Virus record (IMG/VR): IMGVR_UViG_3300023184_002554
Location: 1-33,542 of that record
Direction: 5' to 3' (one strand)
DNA length: 33,542 nt
Source: a virus
The translations under genes were made by a program, and so were the position numbers. Numbering within the stretch: the first letter of the stretch is position 1; each line of letters begins with the position of its first letter. The notes beneath the pieces are model-generated. The model searched no databases, was not told the origin of the DNA, and was given only the letters and a program-made list of their open reading frames with translations. Shown here piece after piece: positions 22,190 through 29,968 of the stretch.

Positions 22190-23305
22190 ATGGAAATTAT
22201 TAACGCAAGTGCGATATTGAAAAAGAAACAAACAATTCCCGAAGACAAGGTACAAGGTCGTAGTTATACCAGTAACCATGTGAAGTTATTGAAACACATG
22301 GACAGATTACAGTTGATTCAGAATGGTGAAAGACCAAAGCCTGTGATGTTTCATATGTCACCTGCAAACCCATGTAATCTAACATGTTCATTCTGTTGTT
22401 TTGCAAACAGAGCAATGAAAGAAATGTTGACACTAGACCAAATGAAATCTGCAATTGACCAGTTTGCAGACCTTGGTGTTCTAGGTATGGAGTTTACAGG
22501 TGGTGGCGAACCAACACTACATCCACAATTAGATGAAGCAATTGCTCATGCACATAGTCGTGGTCTAAAAATTGGTATCTGTACAAATGGTTCACGATTG
22601 AAGAAAGTTAAGAACTGGCATATGTTGTCATGGGTTCGTCTTGGCATGTATTCATGGGATGAAAAGAAGCCATACCCATATCACCTTGAAGTATTTGAAG
22701 GTTTAGATATTGAAATCTCAGCCGCATATGTTTGGGATGGTGCAACAGAGACTTCTACTAATCCAAATATTACTGGTGAGTGGACTGATACGAAGGCCAA
22801 GAAACTTGCATCTAATGAATATAAAGAAGAAAACTTTATGAAGATGTTGGCATGGGTTGAAGAAAAGAAAATACCATGTCGTATTGCTTTCAATGCAATT
22901 AAACCAGTTGAAGAAGTACAGAAAGATATTGTTAGGATTGGTGAGTTGATTGCTAAACACGAAGAACAACATGGCAAATTGAAATATGCTTTCTTATCAG
23001 ACTTTAATTTCAAGGGTGTTCGTAGAAACGACCATTGTTATATGCATATGGTAAAACCTTGTGTGTTTACAGATGGTAATGTATATGTTTGTCCTTCTGC
23101 TGAATTGGCACCAGAAAATAATTATGCAGTCAATGAAGAATTTAAGATTTGTGATATTGATGGCATTACAGACTTTTATAACTCACAAGTTGGTGGTGCA
23201 GGCGTAAGTCGTAGACACCATGGTTGTTCATTCTGCAAATATGCATATCAAAATGAATTGATTGATGATGTGGTAACGGAGACAAGACATAATGAATTCG
23301 CTTAA
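22190..23305 (+). CDS. Radical SAM enzyme with C-terminal cysteine cluster
   Basis: A 371 aa protein. The radical SAM motif is CNLTCSFC (Cys62, 66, 69), followed by GMEFTGGGEPTLHP, the GGE motif that binds SAM. The C-terminal part has several Cys (CYMHMVKPCVF, NVYVCPSAEL, HHGCSFCKYAY), arranged like a SPASM/Twitch-type auxiliary Fe-S site. Such enzymes modify sugars, peptides or nucleosides by radical chemistry. It begins 2 bp after the DUF707 gene, so its substrate may be a sugar or glycan made by the cassette. The class is certain; the reaction is unknown. Confidence 0.9.
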   Translation: MEIINASAILKKKQTIPEDKVQGRSYTSNHVKLLKHMDRLQLIQNGERPKPVMFHMSPANPCNLTCSFCCFANRAMKEMLTLDQMKSAIDQFADLGVLGMEFTGGGEPTLHPQLDEAIAHAHSRGLKIGICTNGSRLKKVKNWHMLSWVRLGMYSWDEKKPYPYHLEVFEGLDIEISAAYVWDGATETSTNPNITGEWTDTKAKKLASNEYKEENFMKMLAWVEEKKIPCRIAFNAIKPVEEVQKDIVRIGELIAKHEEQHGKLKYAFLSDFNFKGVRRNDHCYMHMVKPCVFTDGNVYVCPSAELAPENNYAVNEEFKICDIDGITDFYNSQVGGAGVSRRHHGCSFCKYAYQNELIDDVVTETRHNEFA

Positions 23306-23915
23306 AAATGTATTTGATGAAAAGTACTTTGAAGATGGTGTTCGCCATCGTGTAAGTGCCTATGAAAATTATCGTTGGATGCCTGAAAGAACAATTCGTG
23401 AGGCATCATCAATCATTAACAATATCAAGTTTGATACAGTATTAGACTATGGTTGTGCTAAAGGTTTCATGGTATATGCCTTGAGACTTTTAGGTAAAGA
23501 AGCATATGGTGCCGATGTATCAGAATATGCCGTTGAGAATTGTCACCCAAAAGTCAAAGAGTACCTACAAGTCATAGAAACTACCGAACAATTGAGTGGT
23601 GGCTGGGACCTAATCATTGCAAAGGATGTACTGGAGCACATACCTAAAGACTTAATTCCGTCCGTACTATCTGAGTTAAGACGCAGATGTAAAACTCTAT
23701 TTGTCGCTGTTCCTTTAGGTGACGGCAAACGATACCGAATCCGTGAATATGAAATGGATGTTACACATGTCGTAAGAGAACCCGAAGAATGGTGGTTAAC
23801 AACTATTGTTGATGCAGGTTTCAAAATCAAATATTTCGATTATGAATTTGGGCATCTAAAAGAAAATTGGACAGGGAATCATCCCCATGGCAACGCATTT
23901 ATAGTGGCAGAATAA
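23292..23915 (+). CDS. Class I SAM-dependent methyltransferase
   Basis: A 207 aa protein with Rossmann motif I TVLDYGCAKGFMVYAL (about 49-64), an acidic AYGADVSEYAVE at the end of strand 2, and WDLIIAKDVLEHIP as motif post-II/IV. The last part (DVTHVVREPEEWW, NWTGNHPHGNAF) would form the substrate pocket. The form is that of small-molecule or sugar O-methyltransferases rather than DNA methylases, as no target recognition domain or DPPY-type motif is present. It overlaps the radical SAM gene by 14 bp. Confidence 0.85.
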   Translation: MNSLKNVFDEKYFEDGVRHRVSAYENYRWMPERTIREASSIINNIKFDTVLDYGCAKGFMVYALRLLGKEAYGADVSEYAVENCHPKVKEYLQVIETTEQLSGGWDLIIAKDVLEHIPKDLIPSVLSELRRRCKTLFVAVPLGDGKRYRIREYEMDVTHVVREPEEWWLTTIVDAGFKIKYFDYEFGHLKENWTGNHPHGNAFIVAE

Positions 23916-24496
23916 TGGAACATTTTTATCAAAATGTACCTGGACATTTCAATTATGAAAATGTTTACAGACAACTAATCGCTTTTACACCACCAAATTC
24001 AAAAGAGAAATTCGTTGAGATTGGTGCATGGAAAGGTAAGTCTGTATGTTATGCCGCAGTAGAGATTATCAATTCAGATAAAGATATTCATTTTGATTCT
24101 ATTGATACATGGGAGGGTTCGCCTGGTGAACCCGTTCTTATGAATGATGAATCAGTTATCAATAAAACACTTTATGATGAGTTTATAACAAACATTCAAC
24201 CAGTTAGACATATTGTTACTCCAATAAGATTACCAAGTGTACAGGCTGCAAACATGTATGCAGACAATAGTATTTTCTTTGTTTTCATTGATGGTTCACA
24301 CCTCTATGAAGCAGTAAAAGAAGACATTCTTGCATGGTTGCCAAAGGTAAAATCGGGTGGATTTATTGGTGGCCACGATATTGACCAACCAGAAGAATTT
24401 AATGGTGTCCGTAGAGCAGTAGATGAGGTTATTGGTTCTAAAAACATCGCAATTTATAATAAAGGATGGGCGTCTTGGTTGCACCGTAAAGCATGA
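23915..24496 (+). CDS. Class I methyltransferase (Methyltransf_24/CmcI-like)
   Basis: A 193 aa protein, ATG overlapping the previous stop by 1 bp. Motif I is FVEIGAWKGKSVCYAAVE (33-50), motif II region HFDSIDTWEGSPGE, and FVFIDGSHLYEAVKEDI with DGSH, the hallmark of the Methyltransf_24 group, followed by KSGGFIGGHDID. These residues commonly bind a metal and a sugar or phenol hydroxyl. It ends the cassette; a late promoter for the next gene overlaps its stop codon region. An in-frame TTG at 23867 exists but would run 48 bp into the previous gene. Confidence 0.85.
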   Translation: MEHFYQNVPGHFNYENVYRQLIAFTPPNSKEKFVEIGAWKGKSVCYAAVEIINSDKDIHFDSIDTWEGSPGEPVLMNDESVINKTLYDEFITNIQPVRHIVTPIRLPSVQAANMYADNSIFFVFIDGSHLYEAVKEDILAWLPKVKSGGFIGGHDIDQPEEFNGVRRAVDEVIGSKNIAIYNKGWASWLHRKA

Positions 24497-24510
24497 TAAA
24501 TACTAAATAG
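24495..24510 (+). promoter_or_regulatory. Late promoter GATAAATA (with adjacent CTAAATAG)
   Basis: GATAAATA (24495-24502) matches the late consensus except for the first base, and CTAAATAG (24503-24510) follows at once. It lies 38 bp before the 808 aa gene; GAGG (24531-24534) and GGAG (24536-24539) serve as ribosome binding bases. Confidence 0.65.
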
Positions 24511-24540
24511 AACATTAACTAACTGCTGTAGAGGCGGAGA

Positions 24541-26967
24541 ATGAAATTTAGAGATTTTATCAACGAAAATAAAGAGGTTCACCATGTCATGGCATTTGGC
24601 CGCATGTCACCTCCCACTACAGGCCACGAAGTCTTAGTAAACAAAGTCAAAGATGTTGCTAAAGAACATGGTGCCAGTCACAGCGTAGTTCTATCCCACA
24701 CACAAGATAAAGAAAAGAATCCTTTATCTTCCGAAGATAAACTCAAACACGCAAAAAGATTCTTTCCAAAAACAAACCTCTCTACATCCAGTAAAGAGTC
24801 TCCTACATTCCTTTCTCATGCAGAAAAGTTACACAAACAAGGTGTAACACACTTACACATGGTGGCAGGTTCTGACCGTGTTCCAGAATACAAAAAGAAA
24901 CTTGCACAGTACAATGGTAAGGGTGAAGGTAAATTATTCAACTTCAAAAAGATAACAGTACACAGCGCAGGCGAAAGAGACCCTGATGCTGAAGGTACTA
25001 CAGGCATGTCTGCATCTAAAATGCGAGCACATGCTGCATCTGGTAATTTCAAAGAATTCAAAAAAGGCATACCTGCACATGTGCCTGAACATCATGCAAA
25101 AGAAATGTTCCATGATGTGCGTAAGGGTATGCAAGTCAAAGAGAGTATTAATGAAGAATTTCAAACTCTTTTGTTTGAAGGCGTACATGATAAGGCCATT
25201 TTCAAAGCAGTATTTTTAGCAGGTGGGCCAGGTTCTGGTAAAGACTATGTGTTAGATAACACACTTGCAGGTCATGGTATGACCGAAATGAATTCAGATA
25301 AAGCACTTGAGTTTTTGATGGACAAAGAAGGTCTTGATAAAACTATGCCTGCATCAGAAGAAGAAAAACGAAACCTCACAAGAGGAAAAGCAAAGAACAT
25401 TACAGAGTTGCGTCAACGCCTTGCAATTCTAGGTCGTAATGGTTTGATTATCAATGGCACTGGTGATGATGTAGAAAAGATTGCAAAGATTAAAAAGAAA
25501 CTAGAAGAAGTTGGTTACGAATCATCAATGGTTCTAGTTAATACTGCTGACGAAGTTTCTAAACAAAGAAACATTGAAAGAGGTCAGCGTGGTGGTCGTA
25601 CAGTACCAGAAAACATTCGCAAAGAAAAATGGGATGGCGTACAAGCAGGTCGTCCTGAGTTTGCAAAGATGTTTGGTGATAATTATATGGAGTTTGATAA
25701 CTCTGAAGATTTAAGACAAGCACCACCTGAAGTAGTCAAGGCTAAAAAAGACGAGATGCTTCAGATGTTCACAAAGATAAAAGAATTCGTGGCAAAACCA
25801 CCAGAGAATCCAGTTGCATCAGCATGGGTTGCAATGGAGTTGCAAAAGAAAGATACACTACCAGTACCAAAAGATGGTGCAGAACAAACACCACATGCAG
25901 ATTCAGGTGCGGCTGAAGAAGCTCGCAAGATGGGTCTGAAGTATTATGGTTTTGGTAGATATGGTAAAGATGGCATAGTAACACACAGAGTTGTGCATGA
26001 TAAACTTGTTGAGGTTGAAAAAGAACCACACAAAGAACCTAATGTTCCAACCTCAGGAAGTTCGATGAAGAAACCAGAACCTAAAAAAGTAAATGAAGAA
26101 TTTCAAAAGTTCTTATCTGAATCAGTAACAGTTTCAATCACTGGTGATACAGTTGAAGAAGTCCAAAGCATGATGAGTTCAATGCAAACTGGACATACAA
26201 CAGAACAAAATAATACATATTATGGCCTTTCAAATCATAGTGAGAGTTTGACACTTGGTAAAACAATGAATGTCATTGGTGAGAAACAATACTCACAAGA
26301 AGTAACAAATGATGATATCAATGCAATATTTGAAGAAAAGAAAGTCAAGTTATTGCGTGGTAAAGATGGCAAACCAAGAATCTTTTTGATTCGCCGTTCA
26401 GCTGCAAAAGAATCCCATCTGCGTGGTGGTGAAGTAATGAAACACCCGAAGGGTTATGTTGTAAAAATAAAAGAGGAGAACGACAATGTTGAGACTAGTA
26501 AAGAGCTTTTTGAGCAGAGCGAAACCACCAAAAGAAGAAGTACCAGCACCTTCCTTGCCGAAGGAAGAATTGCCAACAACGGACTTGAAAGTGGAAACTA
26601 CAACTTCACTCCAGCCGCAGCAAGTATCGGAATCAACAGTACAGAACAAGGACAAGGCGAAGCCAAGTCAACCAAAATCACCCTCAACCAAATCCGCGCC
26701 AAACAAAAAGAAGCAAGGCAGAACCAGCAAGAAAGCATCGACAAAGGCATAGAACCTGGTCTTTCAATGGCGACCTCAGGTGAAAACCTAGGTCGTGCAT
26801 CTGGTGAAAAGATTAGTTTTAAGAAGCGTGGTCGTGCAGGCATTACTGAAACAATTGGTGCAGGTGGTGAAGATGCAACATCAAATTCTGATGAAAGAGA
26901 ATTAGAATTAAAAAGAAAAGGCATCAACCTAAAATCATTCAAAGCAAATAGGTCTATCAGCTCATGA
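24541..26967 (+). CDS. Multidomain head-internal enzyme: nucleotidylyltransferase + P-loop kinase
   Basis: An 808 aa protein. Residues 1-10 (MKFRDFINEN) resemble a T4 capsid-targeting sequence. Domain 1 (about 12-170) has MSPPTTGHEVLV (TTGH as the HxGH-type motif, 26-29) and GMSASKMR (155-162), the second motif of NMN/pantetheine-phosphate adenylyltransferases. Domain 2 (about 215-430) has Walker A GGPGSGKD (228-235), MNSDKALEF with a catalytic-type Asp, and the ERGQRGGRTVPENI lid, as in zeta toxins and polynucleotide kinases. NEEFQTLLFE (204-213) and NEEFQKFLSE (518-527) are near-identical motifs separating the domains, and FLAE (671-674) is a third similar site. The rest is charged and probably disordered. 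Enzyme folds are well supported; substrates and cleavage are inferred. Confidence 0.75.
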   Translation: MKFRDFINENKEVHHVMAFGRMSPPTTGHEVLVNKVKDVAKEHGASHSVVLSHTQDKEKNPLSSEDKLKHAKRFFPKTNLSTSSKESPTFLSHAEKLHKQGVTHLHMVAGSDRVPEYKKKLAQYNGKGEGKLFNFKKITVHSAGERDPDAEGTTGMSASKMRAHAASGNFKEFKKGIPAHVPEHHAKEMFHDVRKGMQVKESINEEFQTLLFEGVHDKAIFKAVFLAGGPGSGKDYVLDNTLAGHGMTEMNSDKALEFLMDKEGLDKTMPASEEEKRNLTRGKAKNITELRQRLAILGRNGLIINGTGDDVEKIAKIKKKLEEVGYESSMVLVNTADEVSKQRNIERGQRGGRTVPENIRKEKWDGVQAGRPEFAKMFGDNYMEFDNSEDLRQAPPEVVKAKKDEMLQMFTKIKEFVAKPPENPVASAWVAMELQKKDTLPVPKDGAEQTPHADSGAAEEARKMGLKYYGFGRYGKDGIVTHRVVHDKLVEVEKEPHKEPNVPTSGSSMKKPEPKKVNEEFQKFLSESVTVSITGDTVEEVQSMMSSMQTGHTTEQNNTYYGLSNHSESLTLGKTMNVIGEKQYSQEVTNDDINAIFEEKKVKLLRGKDGKPRIFLIRRSAAKESHLRGGEVMKHPKGYVVKIKEENDNVETSKELFEQSETTKRRSTSTFLAEGRIANNGLESGNYNFTPAAASIGINSTEQGQGEAKSTKITLNQIRAKQKEARQNQQESIDKGIEPGLSMATSGENLGRASGEKISFKKRGRAGITETIGAGGEDATSNSDERELELKRKGINLKSFKANRSISS
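26486..26752 (+). CDS. Candidate nested ORF, Pro/Lys-rich, 88 aa
   Basis: An ORF in the +1 frame of the 808 aa gene. AGGAG (26474-26478) lies 7 nt before its ATG, the best placed ribosome binding site in this gene. It starts MLRLVKSFLSRAKPPKEEV and turns into a Pro, Lys, Ser and Thr-rich tail. Within this stretch the main frame uses many C-ending codons (ACC, GCC, ATC, AAC) unlike its usual A/T-ending ones, while the nested frame shows the more typical A-ending codons. That suggests the nested frame is under selection. It could also be chance or a local frame swap. No homologue is known to me. Confidence 0.4.
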   Translation: MLRLVKSFLSRAKPPKEEVPAPSLPKEELPTTDLKVETTTSLQPQQVSESTVQNKDKAKPSQPKSPSTKSAPNKKKQGRTSKKASTKA

Positions 26968-27941
26968 AGAAGTTAAAAGATTTTATTTCAGAAAGATGCT
27001 GGCCTGGTTATAAACCAAAACCAGGTAAAAAGGCATATTCCGATGGGTCATGTGTGAAAGAATCTTCTGCTGCAGCTATTGCCGCAGCAACAGCGATTGC
27101 AAAGAAGAAATCTGGAAATTATGATTCGGAGGGAATGAGAAAAACTCCTTATAAGAATCCTGACCATCCAAACCGCAAATCTAATGCTGAAAGAAAAGCA
27201 GAACTCAAAGAAGACTTGCGTAAGTGGTTCAGTAAAACGGATCCAGAAGGTGGTTGGAAAAGAATCAACAGTAAAGGTGAAGCAATTGGTCCTTGTGCAA
27301 GAGAGCCAGGTGAACCTAAACCTAAGTGTATGTCAAATGAAAAGAGAGCTCAACTAACTAAAAAAGAAAGAGCATCTGCTGTTCGTGCAAAGAGAAAACA
27401 TGACCCTAATCCCGAGAGAAAGGGTGAACCAATCAATGTGTCTAACTTTGGAAAAGGAAAGATAAGTGAATCTATGGAACAACTAGACGAAAAAAATGTA
27501 CCAACTAGTCCAGAGAAATGGGCACAGGCAAAAGCACAAGCAAAGGCCAAGTTTGATGTTTACCCATCAGCATATGCAAATGGTTGGGCAGCAAAGAAAT
27601 ATAAAGAAATGGGTGGTGGTTGGAAATCTGAATCTACTATTGTAGATGATGCAGCCAAATACTTACAAGAACAACAACTGAATGAAGATTGGCAATCAGT
27701 CAACAAACACGATAAGACAGATGGTCTTTCACAGAAGGCAGTTAATGCGTATCGTAGAGAACATCCAGGTTCTAAATTAAAGACTGCTGTCACAGAAAAG
27801 AACCCTACTGGTAAGAGAGCTTCAAGAAGAAAATCTTTTTGCAGTAGAATGGGTGGCATGAAAAAGAGATTGACTAATCCTGAAAATGCGAGAGACCCTG
27901 ATAGCCCAATCAACAAGGCTTTGCGCCGTTGGAATTGCTAA
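26964..27941 (+). CDS. Basic head-associated protein (DUF5872/DUF6321-like segments)
   Basis: A 325 aa, very basic protein. It begins MKKLKDFISERCWPGYKP; FISE fits the capsid-targeting cut site. Segment DLRKWFSKTDPEGGWKRINSKG with GPCAREPGEPKPKCMS is one conserved block; SPEKWAQAKAQAKAKF followed by YANGWAAKKYKEMGGGW is a second (DUF5872-like); the C-terminal RRKSFCSRMGGMKKRL ending NKALRRWNC is a third (DUF6321-like). These blocks occur in many large phages and in giant viruses with unknown function. High Lys/Arg content would suit DNA binding within the head. It overlaps the 808 aa gene by 4 bp. Confidence 0.65.
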   Translation: MKKLKDFISERCWPGYKPKPGKKAYSDGSCVKESSAAAIAAATAIAKKKSGNYDSEGMRKTPYKNPDHPNRKSNAERKAELKEDLRKWFSKTDPEGGWKRINSKGEAIGPCAREPGEPKPKCMSNEKRAQLTKKERASAVRAKRKHDPNPERKGEPINVSNFGKGKISESMEQLDEKNVPTSPEKWAQAKAQAKAKFDVYPSAYANGWAAKKYKEMGGGWKSESTIVDDAAKYLQEQQLNEDWQSVNKHDKTDGLSQKAVNAYRREHPGSKLKTAVTEKNPTGKRASRRKSFCSRMGGMKKRLTNPENARDPDSPINKALRRWNC

Positions 27942-29243
27942 ATGACACAGTTTAGTACCGCAACAAATGAGTATCTGAACAACAATAAGACCATCTATGA
28001 GGTGGTTATGTTGGCAGACAAATATGGTAACGTAGCAGGTGGTACCGGTGGTACCTCTACTGATGCTTTTGGTCGTTTGCGTGTATCTCAACCATATACA
28101 TTATTTGATTCAAGTCACAGATATAGAGACAACAATCTTTGGGCAACATCTAATACTTCGACTGCAAATGCCACTTTTAGTGCAAGTGAAGGTCTTGTAA
28201 ACTTAAATGTTGATACGACTGCAAATGCTGAAGTTATCAGAGAAACAACGAAAGTATTTTCATATCAACCTGGTAAATCATTACTAATTTTTACAACAGT
28301 TGTATTTGCACCCGCACAAACTAATCTTAGACAGAGAGTTGGTTATTATGGTGCAAACAATGGCATGTACTTAGAACAAACAGATTCAACAATCAATTTT
28401 GTTGAAAGAAGTTATGTTACTGGTACTATGAATGAAATTAGAGTTCCACAGTCTCAATGGAATGTTGATAAGATGGATGGCACAGGACCATCTGGTAAGA
28501 TTTTGGATTTGTCTAAGGCTCAAATTCTATGGATGGACATTGAATGGTTAGGTCTTGGCACTGTTCGTATTGGTTTTGTTATTGATGGTGAGTTTGTGTT
28601 ATGTCACAGATTCAATCACGCTAACATAGTAACCACTACATACATTACAACCGCATCACTGCCATTACGATACGAAATAAAAAACACTGGTTCTACTGCA
28701 AATAGTAGCACTATGAAACAAATTTGTTCTTCTGTAATATCAGAAGGTGGTTATGAATTAAATGGATTGCAACAAGCAATTGACACACCAATTACTTCAC
28801 CTGTAAGTTTGACAACAGCAGGTACATATTATCCAATTATTTCGATACGATTAAAAACATCACCAAATAGATTAGATGCAATTGTTATTTTAACTGCTCT
28901 ATCATTGCTTGGTATTACAAATAATGCATTTTATAATTGGCAAGTTAGAGCAACAGGAACAACTTCTGGTGGAACATGGACTTCTGCTGGAAATGACTCT
29001 GCTGTAGATTATAAAATTGGTGGTACTGGAATTACTGGTGGTAGAATATTAGCTTCTGGATTTACCGGTGCAACAAATCAAAGTGCATCACCAATCAACA
29101 TTCTAAAAGAAGCATTATTTCAATTTCAATTGGAAAGAGATGGGTTGGCAGGCACACCATACGAATTAACCTTATGTGCAACGACAAGTTCCAATGGCGC
29201 AAACATTTATGCTTCCATGGACTGGGAAGAAATTTCAAGATAA
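27942..29243 (+). CDS. Virion structural protein, beta-rich, 433 aa
   Basis: The sequence is rich in Thr, Ser, Asn and Gly, with repeated strand-turn units (GNVAGGTGGTSTDAFGRLRVSQPYT split over residues 30-54, then FDSSHRYRDNN). Such a composition, with ending ANIYASMDWEEISR, is typical of phage virion proteins; relatives occur in T4-like aquatic phages as structural proteins of unassigned place. It starts directly after the previous stop (TAAATG). It has no targeting tag, unlike its neighbours, so it is probably an outer part such as a fibre, neck or decoration protein. Confidence 0.65.
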   Translation: MTQFSTATNEYLNNNKTIYEVVMLADKYGNVAGGTGGTSTDAFGRLRVSQPYTLFDSSHRYRDNNLWATSNTSTANATFSASEGLVNLNVDTTANAEVIRETTKVFSYQPGKSLLIFTTVVFAPAQTNLRQRVGYYGANNGMYLEQTDSTINFVERSYVTGTMNEIRVPQSQWNVDKMDGTGPSGKILDLSKAQILWMDIEWLGLGTVRIGFVIDGEFVLCHRFNHANIVTTTYITTASLPLRYEIKNTGSTANSSTMKQICSSVISEGGYELNGLQQAIDTPITSPVSLTTAGTYYPIISIRLKTSPNRLDAIVILTALSLLGITNNAFYNWQVRATGTTSGGTWTSAGNDSAVDYKIGGTGITGGRILASGFTGATNQSASPINILKEALFQFQLERDGLAGTPYELTLCATTSSNGANIYASMDWEEISR

Positions 29244-29266
29244 TAAATTAAACTAGGAGAAACCTT

Positions 29267-29968
29267 ATGTACTCAGATACAAAAACCACACGCTCAGTTG
29301 CTGATGCGGTAAGCAAAATTCTAAACCCTCAACCAATCGCCGAAGAATTAAAAGGCGGTCAAGTTAAACTTGATAAGAACCACAATGGTAAAATTGATGG
29401 CCAAGATTTCAAAATTCTTAAAGGTCAAAAGAAAGCCAATGAAGAAGTTGAACAGATTGAAGAAGTTAAGATGGCAGATTTGCCAGTTACAAGAGTTCAA
29501 GGTCGTGCATATGGTGCTTCTAAACCAGAACCACATGCAGTAGATACTCTTAGAGGTCCTAAAGAGAAAGAATTGAAAGACATTGAAGCAGAGAAGAAAA
29601 AGAAAAAATTCTCTGAAATGGTAAATCTATACCAAGAAAAAGGTTTGAAAGCTTTATCTGAAATGTTGGTCAAAGAAGAACCAGACAACGAACAATTCAC
29701 AAAAGAATTAGAAGATGCAAAGGCAAAGTCTGAAGGTAAGAAACCTAATAAAGAAATTGCTAAAGGTAAAGTTGATGCAGTACAGTCTGAAGAAGTACAA
29801 ACTGAAGATGAAGTTATTCAAGAACGTGAAATGACTAGTGCTGAAATGGAAAAGCGTGAAGACATTGTTAAGTCAATGAAAAAAGGTATGCAAGGTTTCA
29901 AAGACCGTTATGGTGACCGTGCTAAGAATGTAATGTACGCAACTGCAACAAAACAGGCAATGAAATGA
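29267..29968 (+). CDS. Head-associated protein with EF-hand-like calcium loop
   Basis: A 233 aa charged protein. Residues 36-47 read DKNHNGKIDGQD, an exact EF-hand/dockerin loop (D1, N3, N5, G6, I8, D12). The rest is helical and Lys/Glu-rich (EKELKDIEAEKKKKKFSEM). The C-terminal block FKDRYGDRAKNVMYATATKQAMK is a segment seen in other head-internal proteins of T4-like aquatic phages. AGGAG (about 29254) precedes the start. It lacks a clear capsid-targeting tag. Likely a prohead or virion-internal protein; calcium binding is inferred from one loop only. Confidence 0.62.
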   Translation: MYSDTKTTRSVADAVSKILNPQPIAEELKGGQVKLDKNHNGKIDGQDFKILKGQKKANEEVEQIEEVKMADLPVTRVQGRAYGASKPEPHAVDTLRGPKEKELKDIEAEKKKKKFSEMVNLYQEKGLKALSEMLVKEEPDNEQFTKELEDAKAKSEGKKPNKEIAKGKVDAVQSEEVQTEDEVIQEREMTSAEMEKREDIVKSMKKGMQGFKDRYGDRAKNVMYATATKQAMK

